Positions 51,558 through 59,663 of a stretch of DNA of 64,000 nucleotides are shown here, piece after piece. Source of the DNA: Paenibacillus sinensis (GTDB lineage: Bacteria; Bacillota; Bacilli; Paenibacillales; Paenibacillaceae); contig NZ_JAHCMB010000183.1 in NCBI RefSeq assembly GCF_019904155.1, forward strand, positions 32,865 to 96,864. The letters are read 5' to 3'. Numbering within the stretch: the first letter of the stretch is position 1; every line of letters starts with the position of its first letter. Made by a program: the position numbers and the translations under genes. The notes beneath the pieces were generated by a model. The model was given only the letters and a program-made list of their open reading frames with translations. It ran no database searches and was not told the DNA's origin.

Positions 51558-52235
51558 TCAGTAACCGCTGATGTTCTGCTCGCCCTTGGCGATGGCGACT
51601 CCGCCGCTTGTCCCGATTCGCGTTGCGCCCGCTCCGATCATCACGAGAGCGTCCTCCGCACTGCGAACCCCGCCGGAAGCTTTCACACCGATATCCGGAC
51701 CCACGGTCCGCCGCATCAGGGCGATGTCTTCCTTCGTCGCCCCTCCGCCCGAGAACCCGGTCGAGGTCTTCACATAATCGGCTCCGGCTTCGACGGCCAG
51801 CTTGCAGGCGCGAACTTTCTCCTCGTCCGTCAGCAGGCAGGTTTCGATGATGACCTTGGTCAGCGCTTTGCCGCGGGCTGCTCCGGTTACAGCAGCGATA
51901 TCCCGCTTCACCCATTCGTCATCCCCGCTCTTCAGCGCGCCGATATTGATGACCATATCAACTTCCCCGGCACCGGCCTGAATGGCATTCTCCGTCTCAA
52001 AAGCCTTCGTCTCGGGTGTCGAGGCTCCCAGAGGAAAGCCGATGACCGTGCAGACCTTCACCTCCGGCGTATCCTTCAGCACCTCATACGCCGTCGCCAC
52101 CCAAGCCGGGTTCACGCAGACGGAAGCAAATTTATAGGTTTTGGCCTCCTCGGCCAGCTTGATGATATCTTCCTTGCGGGCATCCGCCTTCAGCAGCGTA
52201 TGGTCGATCATGCGTGTCAAATTGCTCTCGCTCAT
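51558..52235 (-). CDS. deoC: Deoxyribose-phosphate aldolase
   Basis: DeoC splits 2-deoxyribose 5-phosphate into glyceraldehyde 3-phosphate and acetaldehyde. The 225-residue TIM-barrel protein shows MIDHTLLKADA, VCTVIGFPLGA, KVIIETCLLTDEE and the Schiff-base lysine region DYVKTSTGFSGGGAT. The C-terminal GVKASGGVRSAEDALVMIGAGATRIGTSGG is typical. Start: ATG after GGAGGAACGCAT. It appears monocistronic; a GGCC-type hairpin at about 51490-51526 lacks a T-run. Confidence 0.96.
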   Translation of the reverse strand: MSESNLTRMIDHTLLKADARKEDIIKLAEEAKTYKFASVCVNPAWVATAYEVLKDTPEVKVCTVIGFPLGASTPETKAFETENAIQAGAGEVDMVINIGALKSGDDEWVKRDIAAVTGAARGKALTKVIIETCLLTDEEKVRACKLAVEAGADYVKTSTGFSGGGATKEDIALMRRTVGPDIGVKASGGVRSAEDALVMIGAGATRIGTSGGVAIAKGEQNISGY

Positions 52236-52285
52236 ATGCGTTCCTCCATTAATTCAATTCTGTACTAATCCAGATATCTCTGTAA

Positions 52286-52486
52286 TCATACAATCAGGAG
52301 GCTTTCTTTGCAAAGCTGCTGTTCAGTGGGGCAGCCGAATTTCTGAAGCTCCAGATATTCGATTGCGATATAACCTCCGTGAAAATCGGGCACAGCATGC
52401 GCAAGCGGCTGTTCAATTCCAGTACCTTCTCTCGCAGTGATTGAGGCCGTATTCCTTGCAATACCGTCAAAAGGCTCCCCGGTCAT
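52286..52486 (-). CDS. Possible small hypothetical protein (66 aa)
   Basis: This frame fills the 302-base gap between deoC and the SPFH gene. Its second half (HAVPDFHGGYIAIEYLELQKFG) reads like a folded protein, but no ribosome site precedes the ATG at 52486 and no family is recognised. It could be a remnant or chance. Nothing else was seen in 52249-52537. Confidence 0.25.
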   Translation of the reverse strand: MTGEPFDGIARNTASITAREGTGIEQPLAHAVPDFHGGYIAIEYLELQKFGCPTEQQLCKESLLIV

Positions 52487-52537
52487 ATCGGCCAGAGAGT
52501 CTTCTTGGGCTGAAGGTATAGAGTGTACATTTCCGGC

Positions 52538-53377
52538 TTATTTCGACGCCAGAGGGTCCAAATCGATAAATGGCGTGGCTCCGCCCGTTACGCTCGGCAG
52601 CTTCCCGTCCCATTTGTCCAGCGCCTTCTCCTGTACCTCGATCTGCTTGAGCTGCACCAGCTCGGGTGTAACCTCCTGCTTCTTCAGCTTCAGCGATTCG
52701 GCCTCAGCCTGAGCCTGGGCGACCTTCTGCTTCGCTTCGATCTGGACCCGTTTCAGATCGTTCTCCGCCTTGAGCGCCTGCTGCTGGGCTACCTGCTTGG
52801 CTTCGATCGACTGGTTGAACGCGTCGGAGAACTTGAAGTTGACGATGTTGATATCGTTGACGATCAGATCGTATTTGGCGAGACGCTTGGTCAGAAGCTC
52901 GCTGATCTCTCCGGCTACGATATCCCGGCGGGTAATGAGGTCTTCCGCCGGATAGCGGGCCGTCACTTCCTTCACGATCTCCTGAATGGCGGGGTTGATG
53001 ATGACGGAATCAAAGCTGCCCCCGATATTGTTCATCAGATTGAACGCCGATTCCTTGTTCACGGAGAAATTCACCGCCACATGAGTCGATACCGGCTGAA
53101 GATCCTTGGAGGAAGCCGACGTATCGGTCTCCGATTTGGTGACTTGGGTGTTGACCTGGATAACGGATTGGATGAATGGAATTTTGAGATGCATGCCCGG
53201 AGACAGCACCTGGTCGTCGAGCTTCCCGAAGGTTTTGTACAAGCCGACATGACCGTATTCGACCGAAGAGAACGCATTGCCTCCAATCAGCAGCACGAGA
53301 ACAACAGCCACCGCCACGCCGATCATTTTTCCCGGACGCCAGGATTTCATTTTAGGATTCATTTCAGTACTGCTCAC
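52538..53377 (-). CDS. SPFH/prohibitin-family membrane protein
   Basis: The 279-residue protein has one N-terminal transmembrane helix (MIGVAVAVVLVLLIGGNAF), an SPFH/band 7 domain (VEYGHVGLYKTFGKLDDQVLSPGMHLKIPFIQ) with a prohibitin-like ARYPAEDLITRRDIVAGEI segment, and a C-terminal coiled coil rich in Ala, Lys and Glu. Such proteins organise membrane microdomains or chaperone membrane proteases. The GTG at 53377 is chosen because GGGGGG lies 7 bases ahead; an ATG 6 bases upstream is too close to it. Probably monocistronic. Confidence 0.87.
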   Translation of the reverse strand: MSSTEMNPKMKSWRPGKMIGVAVAVVLVLLIGGNAFSSVEYGHVGLYKTFGKLDDQVLSPGMHLKIPFIQSVIQVNTQVTKSETDTSASSKDLQPVSTHVAVNFSVNKESAFNLMNNIGGSFDSVIINPAIQEIVKEVTARYPAEDLITRRDIVAGEISELLTKRLAKYDLIVNDINIVNFKFSDAFNQSIEAKQVAQQQALKAENDLKRVQIEAKQKVAQAQAEAESLKLKKQEVTPELVQLKQIEVQEKALDKWDGKLPSVTGGATPFIDLDPLASK

Positions 53378-53571
53378 AAACATTCCCCCCATCAAAATTG
53401 CGCGGCCTTTCCGGCGGAATGTTCCGACCTTTCCGGCTTCGGAATCTCCCCGCCCTGCTATGCGCTGTATGACAATATACGGGAGTTCAGCGGGTTCGGT
53501 CGCAGCAATAACAGATAATCCGTCTGTAAGCATGGAATCCAAACAGCGGGCACATTAGGGCAATACGCGCG

Positions 53572-53598
53572 AAAACCCCCGGGGCTGACCCCGGGGGC
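53572..53598 (-). terminator. Intrinsic terminator after the DAHP synthase gene
   Basis: GCCCCCGGGG-TCAG-CCCCGGGGG forms a perfect stem followed by TTTT on the minus strand, 25 bases after the stop. Confidence 0.85.
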
Positions 53599-53622
53599 TT
53601 CACGGATGAAGGCGGCTGGCTC

Positions 53623-54702
53623 CTATTCGCGGAACAGGCCCGATGCCTTCACATCATTGAAGAAGGTGTTGAATTCATCGATATTCAGCTGCTGCGCCGC
53701 ATCGGACAGCGCCGTTGCAGGGTCCGGATGAACCTCAACCATAATGCCGTCCGCTCCGGCTGCGAGTGCGGCCTTGGCGCAAGGCACCAGGATGTCTTTG
53801 CGTCCTGTGGAATGCGTCACATCAACCAGCACCGGCAGATGGCTTTCCTGCTTCAGAATCGGCACTGCGGAAATATCGAGCGTGTTGCGCGTCCATTTCT
53901 CATAGGTACGGATACCGCGCTCGATCAGCATAACCTGGGTGTTGCCGCGGGACAGAATGTACTCGGCCGCATGCAGGAATTCCTCCATGGTCGCCGCCAG
54001 GCCGCGCTTCAGCAGCACCGGTTTGTTCACTTCGCCGGCAGCCTTCAGCAGCTCGAAGTTCTGCATGTTGCGGGCGCCGATCTGGATAATGTCGACATAG
54101 TCGAGCGAAGGCTCGATATGCGCAGGGTCCACGATCTCGCTGATCGTGAGCAGGCCGTACTCGTCGGCCGCTTCACGCAGAATGCGGAGACCGTCCATGC
54201 CGAGGCCCTGGAAATCGTAAGGCGAGGTGCGGGGCTTGAACGCGCCGCCGCGCATTACTTTGATGCCGGCCTTGGCCAGAGCGGCCGCCACTGTGCGCGT
54301 CTGCAGCTCGCTCTCGACGGAGCAAGGGCCAGCTACCATCAGGGAAGCGTTGCCGCCGACCACGACATCCTGCGGAAGAAGGATGAGGGTGTCTTCTTTG
54401 CGAGTCTTGCGGCTGACGAGCAGGTTCTTCTTGTGCTCGGTGCTCTGCAGATCAAGCGAAGCCTTGAAGATCTGCTTGAACAGCGTGCGGATCGTGCCTT
54501 CCGTGAACGGCCCCTTGTTCTCTTCGACCAGCTTATCCAGCATCTTCTTCTCCCGCTCGGGATCGAACTTCGGCACCCCTTGCTTCTCCTTGACGGTACC
54601 GATGCTCTGCACCACAGTCGCCCGTTCCGAAATCAGCTTCAGCAGCTCGCTGTTGATTTCGTCCAGACGGTTTCTCAATTGTTCCAATTCGGCGTTGCTC
54701 AT
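53623..54702 (-). CDS. aroA: Chorismate mutase / 3-deoxy-7-phosphoheptulonate synthase
   Basis: This bifunctional enzyme starts the shikimate pathway. The 359-residue protein fuses an AroQ-type chorismate mutase (about 1-85, ELEQLRNRLDEINSELLKLISERATVV) to a type I-beta DAHP synthase (SLMVAGPCSVES, MRGGAFKPRTSPYDFQG, PVLLKRGLAATMEEF, LPVLVDVTHSTGRKD, IMVEVHPDPATALSD). This is the fused, chorismate/prephenate-sensitive form of Bacillus AroA. The ATG at 54702 follows AAAGGAGTGC. Expression is controlled by a T-box leader. Confidence 0.96.
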   Translation of the reverse strand: MSNAELEQLRNRLDEINSELLKLISERATVVQSIGTVKEKQGVPKFDPEREKKMLDKLVEENKGPFTEGTIRTLFKQIFKASLDLQSTEHKKNLLVSRKTRKEDTLILLPQDVVVGGNASLMVAGPCSVESELQTRTVAAALAKAGIKVMRGGAFKPRTSPYDFQGLGMDGLRILREAADEYGLLTISEIVDPAHIEPSLDYVDIIQIGARNMQNFELLKAAGEVNKPVLLKRGLAATMEEFLHAAEYILSRGNTQVMLIERGIRTYEKWTRNTLDISAVPILKQESHLPVLVDVTHSTGRKDILVPCAKAALAAGADGIMVEVHPDPATALSDAAQQLNIDEFNTFFNDVKASGLFRE

Positions 54703-54737
54703 GTTCTTCTGCACTCCTTTTTTTAAATAAATATACG

Positions 54738-55015
54738 CAAAAAGGCTCCTCGTCAAGGGACGAGGAGCCGTGGTACCACCCTTATTTAGAGACATCTTCG
54801 CGATTGATCGGATTCGGGGAACCCGCAACCATCTGAAGAAGCTCTGTCTTTGACCCGGTAACGCGGGGCGCGGGATTCCTTACACATCGCCTGAACGGCA
54901 CTTCGGGAACCCGACTATGAAGTGAACTTCGGCGTCTCCGTCTCAGAGGCAGCTCTCAATCTCCGGCATGCCCTCCCTGTCCAGATCCGTATGGACGCTT
55001 ACTCTCTTCGTCAAT
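54738..55015 (-). promoter_or_regulatory. T-box leader, probable Phe specifier
   Basis: The minus strand has the T-box sequence AGGGTGGTACCACG (54768-54781) followed by an 11-bp terminator stem with T5 (54738-54768). Stem I carries the AGAGAGTA loop-E region, and the opposite strand of the specifier loop reads GAAG-TTC-A (54920-54928), so the best specifier codon is UUC (54923-54925), Phe. Uncharged tRNA-Phe would switch on the DAHP synthase gene. Confidence 0.9.
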
Positions 55016-55033
55016 GTCTTTAGTGTATTGTCA

Positions 55034-55062
55034 TATTTTAAAGGATAATCCGGAAGGTTGCA
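55034..55062 (-). promoter_or_regulatory. Sigma-A promoter of the T-box transcript
   Basis: TTGCAA (55057-55062) and TAAAAT (55034-55039) are 17 bases apart, directly upstream of the T-box stem I. Confidence 0.75.
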
Positions 55063-55179
55063 AGAGAATATATGCAGATTGGGCGGGTTGCTAAATATGT
55101 GCTTCAGGTTGCGTTCACTGAATAGGGTAAGACAAGTTATCCATTAATTAGTGATGATGGGGAGAGTGTATATCCTATT

Positions 55180-55935
55180 TTATTCTACAATAAACTGCTT
55201 ATCCCGCAGGTCTAACTTATAATGTATTTCCTTAGCATCCTTTTCAGGCGTACCAGCTCCTATTGGAGGATACACAACTAATTGTTCGTTTTGATTAAAG
55301 GGACTGGTCTGTTCGGAATACAAGAGCGTTTTAGATATTGTATTCCCCTTCCGAATCTCTAAAGAAAATACATTCCCATTTTGTTTATCTGCTGCGAACA
55401 AATACGCTTCAAGACCGTGCCCGGTCCGATATTGCGGGGTTAGTAAAAAAATATCCGCTTCCTTAAAGCTCACTTTATCAAAAGATAGTATTTTATCAGT
55501 TGGCTGGACATACAAAAAGGCAGGCAACTCTAAAAGAACCTTATCATCGTTCCCCTTCCGATAGACAAACTGATAATTGCTTTGAAATGTCTCATCGCCC
55601 TCAGCTCCCAGAACACTTGGAACAATTAAGTGTCCGCGCTCTTCATGGTCTCCGGAAATCATTAATAACTCTCCATCTTCAAGATCTGTTTCTGCCCGAA
55701 TGGAAGATGTACTTCCAACAGAATCTAGAGAAATAGAATCAGAAAGAATGGATTTCGGAAACTTGCTAACGGCATCCCCGTTTATTTCAGTAGGAGTATC
55801 CGTAATCTCTGGAGAAAAGGATGGTGTTACAGGCACAGATGTTTCTGAGGCAGTTGGATAAGACGCTCCGCTGGGCTGGCTGCTGCAAGCCAACAGCAAG
55901 TTAAGGGACAGCAACGAAAACAACATTAAAACCAC
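55180..55935 (-). CDS. AT-rich lipoprotein of unknown function
   Basis: The 251-residue product starts with a hydrophobic segment and a lipobox-like LNLLLACSSQ, so it is probably a lipoprotein. A Ser/Thr/Pro spacer precedes a beta-rich domain with no recognised family. The start is unclear. The GTG at 55935 has no ribosome site; AAAGGGGG lies 18 bases upstream and an in-frame codon between is not a usual start. The A+T content is much higher than in its neighbours, pointing to acquisition from another source or reduced constraint. Confidence 0.6.
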   Translation of the reverse strand: MVLMLFSLLSLNLLLACSSQPSGASYPTASETSVPVTPSFSPEITDTPTEINGDAVSKFPKSILSDSISLDSVGSTSSIRAETDLEDGELLMISGDHEERGHLIVPSVLGAEGDETFQSNYQFVYRKGNDDKVLLELPAFLYVQPTDKILSFDKVSFKEADIFLLTPQYRTGHGLEAYLFAADKQNGNVFSLEIRKGNTISKTLLYSEQTSPFNQNEQLVVYPPIGAGTPEKDAKEIHYKLDLRDKQFIVE

Positions 55936-56027
55936 TCTATTGATTTGGAATATCCCCCTTTAAATAGAAAATAACTACATTGATTATACATAATAACCTC
56001 ATGAGATATAACCCGGATTCCCATCAC

Positions 56028-56069
56028 AAAAAAACCGCCGCTTTCGGTGTGATCACCGATAAGCGGCGG
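56028..56069 (-). terminator. Intrinsic terminator after the single-receiver gene
   Basis: CCGCCGCTT-(A/T)TCGGTG pairs with CACCGA-AAGCGGCGG around TGAT, followed by seven T on the minus strand. Confidence 0.9.
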
Positions 56070-56075
56070 CTATTC

Positions 56076-56537
56076 TCAGAAGAATTTCGAGATTACGCTT
56101 CGAAGCGTCTCGCTGCGCACAGGCTTGCTGATGTATTCATCCATGCCGGCGGCCAGACAGCGTTCCCGGTCGCCCTTCAGCGCATTGGCTGTAATGGCGA
56201 TAATGACCGGTATTTCTTCGGACGGCATTGTGTCCTTGATCATCCGGACCGCCTCCAGTCCGTTCATCCTTGGCATCTGCACGTCCATGAAGACCAGATC
56301 GTAGGTATCCGTCTTAAGCGCCTCGACGGCTTCCTGCCCGTCCGATACCATGGATACGGCGTGCCCCCGTTTCTCGAGCATCTTCCGGAGCACAATCTGG
56401 TTCACCTCGTTATCCTCCGCCACCAGGATATTCAAGGGCGGTGTAGGCTCCTTCCCGGCAGCCTGTCCTTCTTCCGCAGCGGCCGTGAAATAGGCATGTC
56501 CAAGCAGCCAACATTCATCCGTACCGTTCTTCGTCAC
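56076..56537 (-). CDS. Single-receiver response regulator (hybrid-kinase-type REC)
   Basis: A receiver covers about residues 37-153 (LNILVAEDNEVNQIVLRKML, acceptor in VFMDVQMPRMNG, then ITANALKGDRERCLAAGMDEYISKP). It closely resembles the C-terminal receiver of hybrid kinases such as the one at 1.6-3.3 kb. A 36-residue N-terminal tail of unknown role precedes it. The GTG at 56537 with GGTGG 6 bases ahead is preferred; the frame is open another 183 bases, and that upstream part may be a remnant of a lost kinase. No output domain. Confidence 0.7.
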   Translation of the reverse strand: MTKNGTDECWLLGHAYFTAAAEEGQAAGKEPTPPLNILVAEDNEVNQIVLRKMLEKRGHAVSMVSDGQEAVEALKTDTYDLVFMDVQMPRMNGLEAVRMIKDTMPSEEIPVIIAITANALKGDRERCLAAGMDEYISKPVRSETLRSVISKFF

Positions 56538-56743
56538 AATAATCCACCGCCCGTTTGTGGAATAGTTAAGAAGACTATTAGACACTCTATTAATTAAAAA
56601 CTTTACTAATAATATGTTGCATATCCGGGCGAAAGTCAATTCCAAAAATCCAGGCTGATCAGCAGTGCGGGCCATGCTCCTGGTCTGCTTTTTCAGAGCG
56701 TAGACGGCCCTTTTCCCCAAGGCTTGCTATCACTTATGATGCG

Positions 56744-57148
56744 TTAATTGCGAGTCAATCTTCCCGCTCCGGCGAGCAGCTCCTGTACAGTCTCCGTGAA
56801 GACTCTCACCTGAATCGGTTTGGTGATGTATCCGGCGAATCCCGTATCCCGGGCCATGTCCAGATCCGACATCAGAGCGAACGCGCTAACCGCAAGTACC
56901 GGAATGCAGGAGGTACCGGCGCTCCGCTGCAGACATTCCATGATCTCATAGCCATTCATTCCCGGCAGGCCAATATCCAGAATGATCAGGTCGGGAAGCT
57001 GCTCTTGGGCGATTTCAAGCCCCTGCTCGCCGGTCTCGGCCTTCAGCAGCAGGACGGACGGCAGATTCTTCTTGAAGAGATGGTGCATGAGCGCCATGTT
57101 CAGCAAATTATCCTCTACATACAGAACCTTCTGCGCATGATCTTCCAT
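56744..57148 (-). CDS. Single-receiver response regulator (CheY-like)
   Basis: The 134-residue protein is one receiver domain (VLYVEDNLLNMALMHHLF; acceptor Asp in IILDIGLPGMNGYE, about residue 55; TKPI near the end). It resembles stand-alone receivers such as DivK. There is no kinase next to it. Start: ATG after AAGGAGGACGGTACCATC. It may serve the hybrid kinases at the left of the window, but this is not shown. Confidence 0.85.
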   Translation of the reverse strand: MEDHAQKVLYVEDNLLNMALMHHLFKKNLPSVLLLKAETGEQGLEIAQEQLPDLIILDIGLPGMNGYEIMECLQRSAGTSCIPVLAVSAFALMSDLDMARDTGFAGYITKPIQVRVFTETVQELLAGAGRLTRN

Positions 57149-57198
57149 GATGGTACCGTCCTCCTTGCTTCAGTCTGCTTGCCCTATCCTTGAAAATG

Positions 57199-57236
57199 AA
57201 AAAGCCGAAGAAAGGGCTTCCCCCTTTGCTCCGGCT
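57199..57236 (-). terminator. Intrinsic terminator after the DUF2294 gene
   Basis: AGCCGGAGCAAAGGG pairs with CCCTTTCTTCGGCT around GGAAG, followed by TTTTTC on the minus strand. Confidence 0.8.
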
Positions 57237-57286
57237 CACGTTCGGCTCATTTGCATGTCCGACTCATTTCCACCTGATATATGATC

Positions 57287-57958
57287 TTATTTGAATGTAT
57301 AGGCGATGACGCTGGTATCCTTCTCGAAATCCCAGTCCACATAAATGTCGGACAGTTCTTTGCCGAGCAGTGAAGCTACGGTCGTCATCTCCAGATAGCG
57401 CTTTTCCATTTTCCGCTTGGTCGTCTTCAACGTGTTCTCATAGCCAAGCCCGATCAGTTCTTTCTCGAGCGGGATCATTATGCCTTCCCGCCTGACGATC
57501 AGCATGCGCGGATTGATCCACCAGGAGATCGTCAAATCGGGAAGCTTCTGAACCTTGCTGCTCACCTCGTTAATCTGGGCGTGAACCTCTTCCTGTCTTA
57601 TGTAGCTGTCAGCCGAAGCCTCACATCCCTCAGCAAGCGCCACAATCATCCCCGATGCGTTATGTATGCCCCAGTCGTAAAAAATCTCGCCGGTGTCAAA
57701 TTCCAATTCGTTTTTTAAATAAGAAGAAAGCTCCGGCAGAAGCGATTTCATCAACAGCTCCCTTGTGTACCGAAAGGCCTGCTCCTCCTCCTTGTTAAGC
57801 AAAAAGCGCTCCACCGGTCCCATGAAGTTGCGGATATGCAGCGCCACACACTGCTTCCCGATTGAAGCATATACCGATTCGGGACCTCTCCCAAACCGTT
57901 CTCGCAGCAATCTTCCCGTATAACCGGAAAGCTGGCCCGCCAGGTCAATAGTACTCAT
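57287..57958 (-). CDS. DUF2294 / MpsC-family protein
   Basis: The 223-residue protein appears to contain two related halves of about 110 residues. The first shows GRGPESVYASIGKQCVALHIRNFMGPVERFLL and the second ISWWINPRMLIVRREGIMIPLEKELIGLG, both of the DUF2294 (YbcI/MpsC) pattern. It has no membrane segment. Family members are tied to a membrane-potential-generating system in Staphylococcus, though the partner genes are not here. Start: ATG after GGAGGAGAATGT. Confidence 0.75.
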   Translation of the reverse strand: MSTIDLAGQLSGYTGRLLRERFGRGPESVYASIGKQCVALHIRNFMGPVERFLLNKEEEQAFRYTRELLMKSLLPELSSYLKNELEFDTGEIFYDWGIHNASGMIVALAEGCEASADSYIRQEEVHAQINEVSSKVQKLPDLTISWWINPRMLIVRREGIMIPLEKELIGLGYENTLKTTKRKMEKRYLEMTTVASLLGKELSDIYVDWDFEKDTSVIAYTFK

Positions 57959-58175
57959 ACATTCTCCTCCAGCAATAAATTCTCAAGTTAACCAAGTGTG
58001 CCCTGGGGGAGCGGTCACCCTGCTGAAAACGGTGCGCAGCTTTAGTATAAGCTCTTGGTTTCGCATCGTATATAGAAAAATAGGCTTGTTTTCGGGGACT
58101 ACAATATCCTCCAAAATGCCTCTTCGAATTCGACAAAATCAGAGAAAATCCAAGAAAAAACGCGAATTTCAGAGG

Positions 58176-58205
58176 AAAAAGACGGGCCAAAAAACCCAGC
58201 CCGCC
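58176..58205 (-). terminator. Intrinsic terminator after the binding-protein gene
   Basis: GGCGGGC and GCCCGTC pair (one mismatch) around a T-rich loop, and TTTTT follows on the minus strand. It ends the transport-oxidoreductase operon. Confidence 0.6.
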
Positions 58206-58225
58206 CGGAAAATCCGTCCGCTCTA

Positions 58226-59287
58226 TTATTTGGCCTGCCACTCTTCAATAGAAAAGTCCTTCTTGGCCAGCTTCTCCTCCACAAGGAAACTCTTGGTGCC
58301 TTCCAGCAGCGCCAGCCCGTCATCGGTATAAGCTGTATCCTTCAAATCTTCGATCGGGCTGACCTGCTTGACGATATCCGTCGTCGTATCCCCGATTTCA
58401 GCCAGGAACTGGTAATACTCATCGGGGTGCTGCTTCAGGTCAGCCAGCGCCTTCTCCCGGGCCTCGTTCCATACCTTCGGAAAATCCGGGAATTTGGCCA
58501 GATAATCTTCGGACACAACCGTCACGCTGGACCCCAGCAGATCCGGATGCTTCGTAGCGTCGTCCAGTAAAGGATACCCGCCGTCGATCTGCTTGATAGC
58601 CTGAACGCCGTTGTTTGTCGTCGCGTCAATGTCGCCCCGGGCAAGCGCCGCCGTCGCATCCGGTATCAGCATGTGCACCAGCTTATAGTCGGTAACGCCT
58701 TCCTGCTTCAACAGTCCAACCAGATAGCGGTGCATGAACGAGCCCTTCTGCGTGGCGATTGTCTTGCCCTGAAGGTCCTTCACTGTCTTCGGACCGTCCT
58801 TCTTCCCGATCAGATAACCGACCGTATGGGCTGATCCCTGGCCGATCAGGCGGGTCTTGGCGCCCCCGGAACGGGCGATAAGCGCCGGTGTATCGCCCAG
58901 AGAGCCGAAGTCCAGCCGGCCGCTGATCAGCGACTCCGTCTGGTCGGGACCGTTTGGAAATCCGGTCAGCTTGACTTCCGTAATTCCGTACTTCTTCAGT
59001 TCCTCCTGAATGATGCCCTTGTACAGGCCCCAGCCCTCGGCGCCGCCGGGCAGATTGAGCTTGTTGCTTCCGATGTATCCATAATTCAACACGGCCGGAA
59101 CGCTGCTTGCCTCGCCACTCCCGGCGGACGCCGCTTCCGCCTTGCCGGCCCCGTCGGCCTGATTCCCGGCATTCCCGTTATTACCGCAGGCGGTAACCGC
59201 CAGCAGCATCAGAATCATGCCTGCAATCAGCGCCAGCCGGAAGCCCCGCGCCTCTCCCCTTTGAATCTCTCTGCCTGTGCGCGTCAT
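58226..59287 (-). CDS. SsuA/NMT1-like substrate-binding lipoprotein
   Basis: This 353-residue lipoprotein has a basic N-terminus, a membrane segment and the lipobox LLAVTACGNN, then an Ala/Gly spacer and a type 2 periplasmic-binding fold of the SsuA/TauA/NMT1 group (LISGRLDFGSLGDTPALIARSGG, LQGKTIATQKGSFMHRYL). These bind sulfonates, taurine, nitrate-like or pyrimidine compounds. It is the last gene of the operon with two permeases, an ATPase and two redox proteins. The substrate cannot be read from the sequence. Confidence 0.9.
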   Translation of the reverse strand: MTRTGREIQRGEARGFRLALIAGMILMLLAVTACGNNGNAGNQADGAGKAEAASAGSGEASSVPAVLNYGYIGSNKLNLPGGAEGWGLYKGIIQEELKKYGITEVKLTGFPNGPDQTESLISGRLDFGSLGDTPALIARSGGAKTRLIGQGSAHTVGYLIGKKDGPKTVKDLQGKTIATQKGSFMHRYLVGLLKQEGVTDYKLVHMLIPDATAALARGDIDATTNNGVQAIKQIDGGYPLLDDATKHPDLLGSSVTVVSEDYLAKFPDFPKVWNEAREKALADLKQHPDEYYQFLAEIGDTTTDIVKQVSPIEDLKDTAYTDDGLALLEGTKSFLVEEKLAKKDFSIEEWQAK

Positions 59288-59330
59288 TTACCATTTCTCC
59301 CCTCAGTAATTAAAGAATCTGTCGTTGTTG

Positions 59331-59663
59331 TCAAAATCCCGCACGGCGGGACAGCTGGATCATAAAAGTGTGGCTGGCAACGGGCTGACGCCCTTTGCCC
59401 CAGCCGACCTTGGCCCGGTATCCTCCGAGCAGCTCTCCCGAAGATAGCTGCTCTTCGGTCACACCGGTTGCGGCTTCCGCGTCGGGCGCCACATATAGGG
59501 CGTCAACCGGGCAGTACAGCTCGCACATGAAGCAGGTCTGGCAGTCGCTCTGGCGTGCGATCTCCGGCACGCCGGACTCTCCCTTGTCAAATACGTTGGT
59601 CGGGCAGACAGCCACGCACTGATTGCAGCCGATGCACCGGTCTGCGCTGACAATCTCGATCAT
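59331..59663 (-). CDS. 2[4Fe-4S] ferredoxin-type subunit (AprB-like)
   Basis: The 110-residue protein carries two classic clusters: CIGCNQCVAVCP (about residues 10-21) and CQTCFMCELYCP (about 41-52). A C-terminal extension of about 50 residues has a GYRAKVGWGKGRQP segment and no further cysteines. Its ATG overlaps the stop of the flavoprotein gene (ATGA), so the two are coupled and likely form one complex, resembling the adenylylsulfate reductase AprB/AprA pair. Confidence 0.88.
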   Translation of the reverse strand: MIEIVSADRCIGCNQCVAVCPTNVFDKGESGVPEIARQSDCQTCFMCELYCPVDALYVAPDAEAATGVTEEQLSSGELLGGYRAKVGWGKGRQPVASHTFMIQLSRRAGF

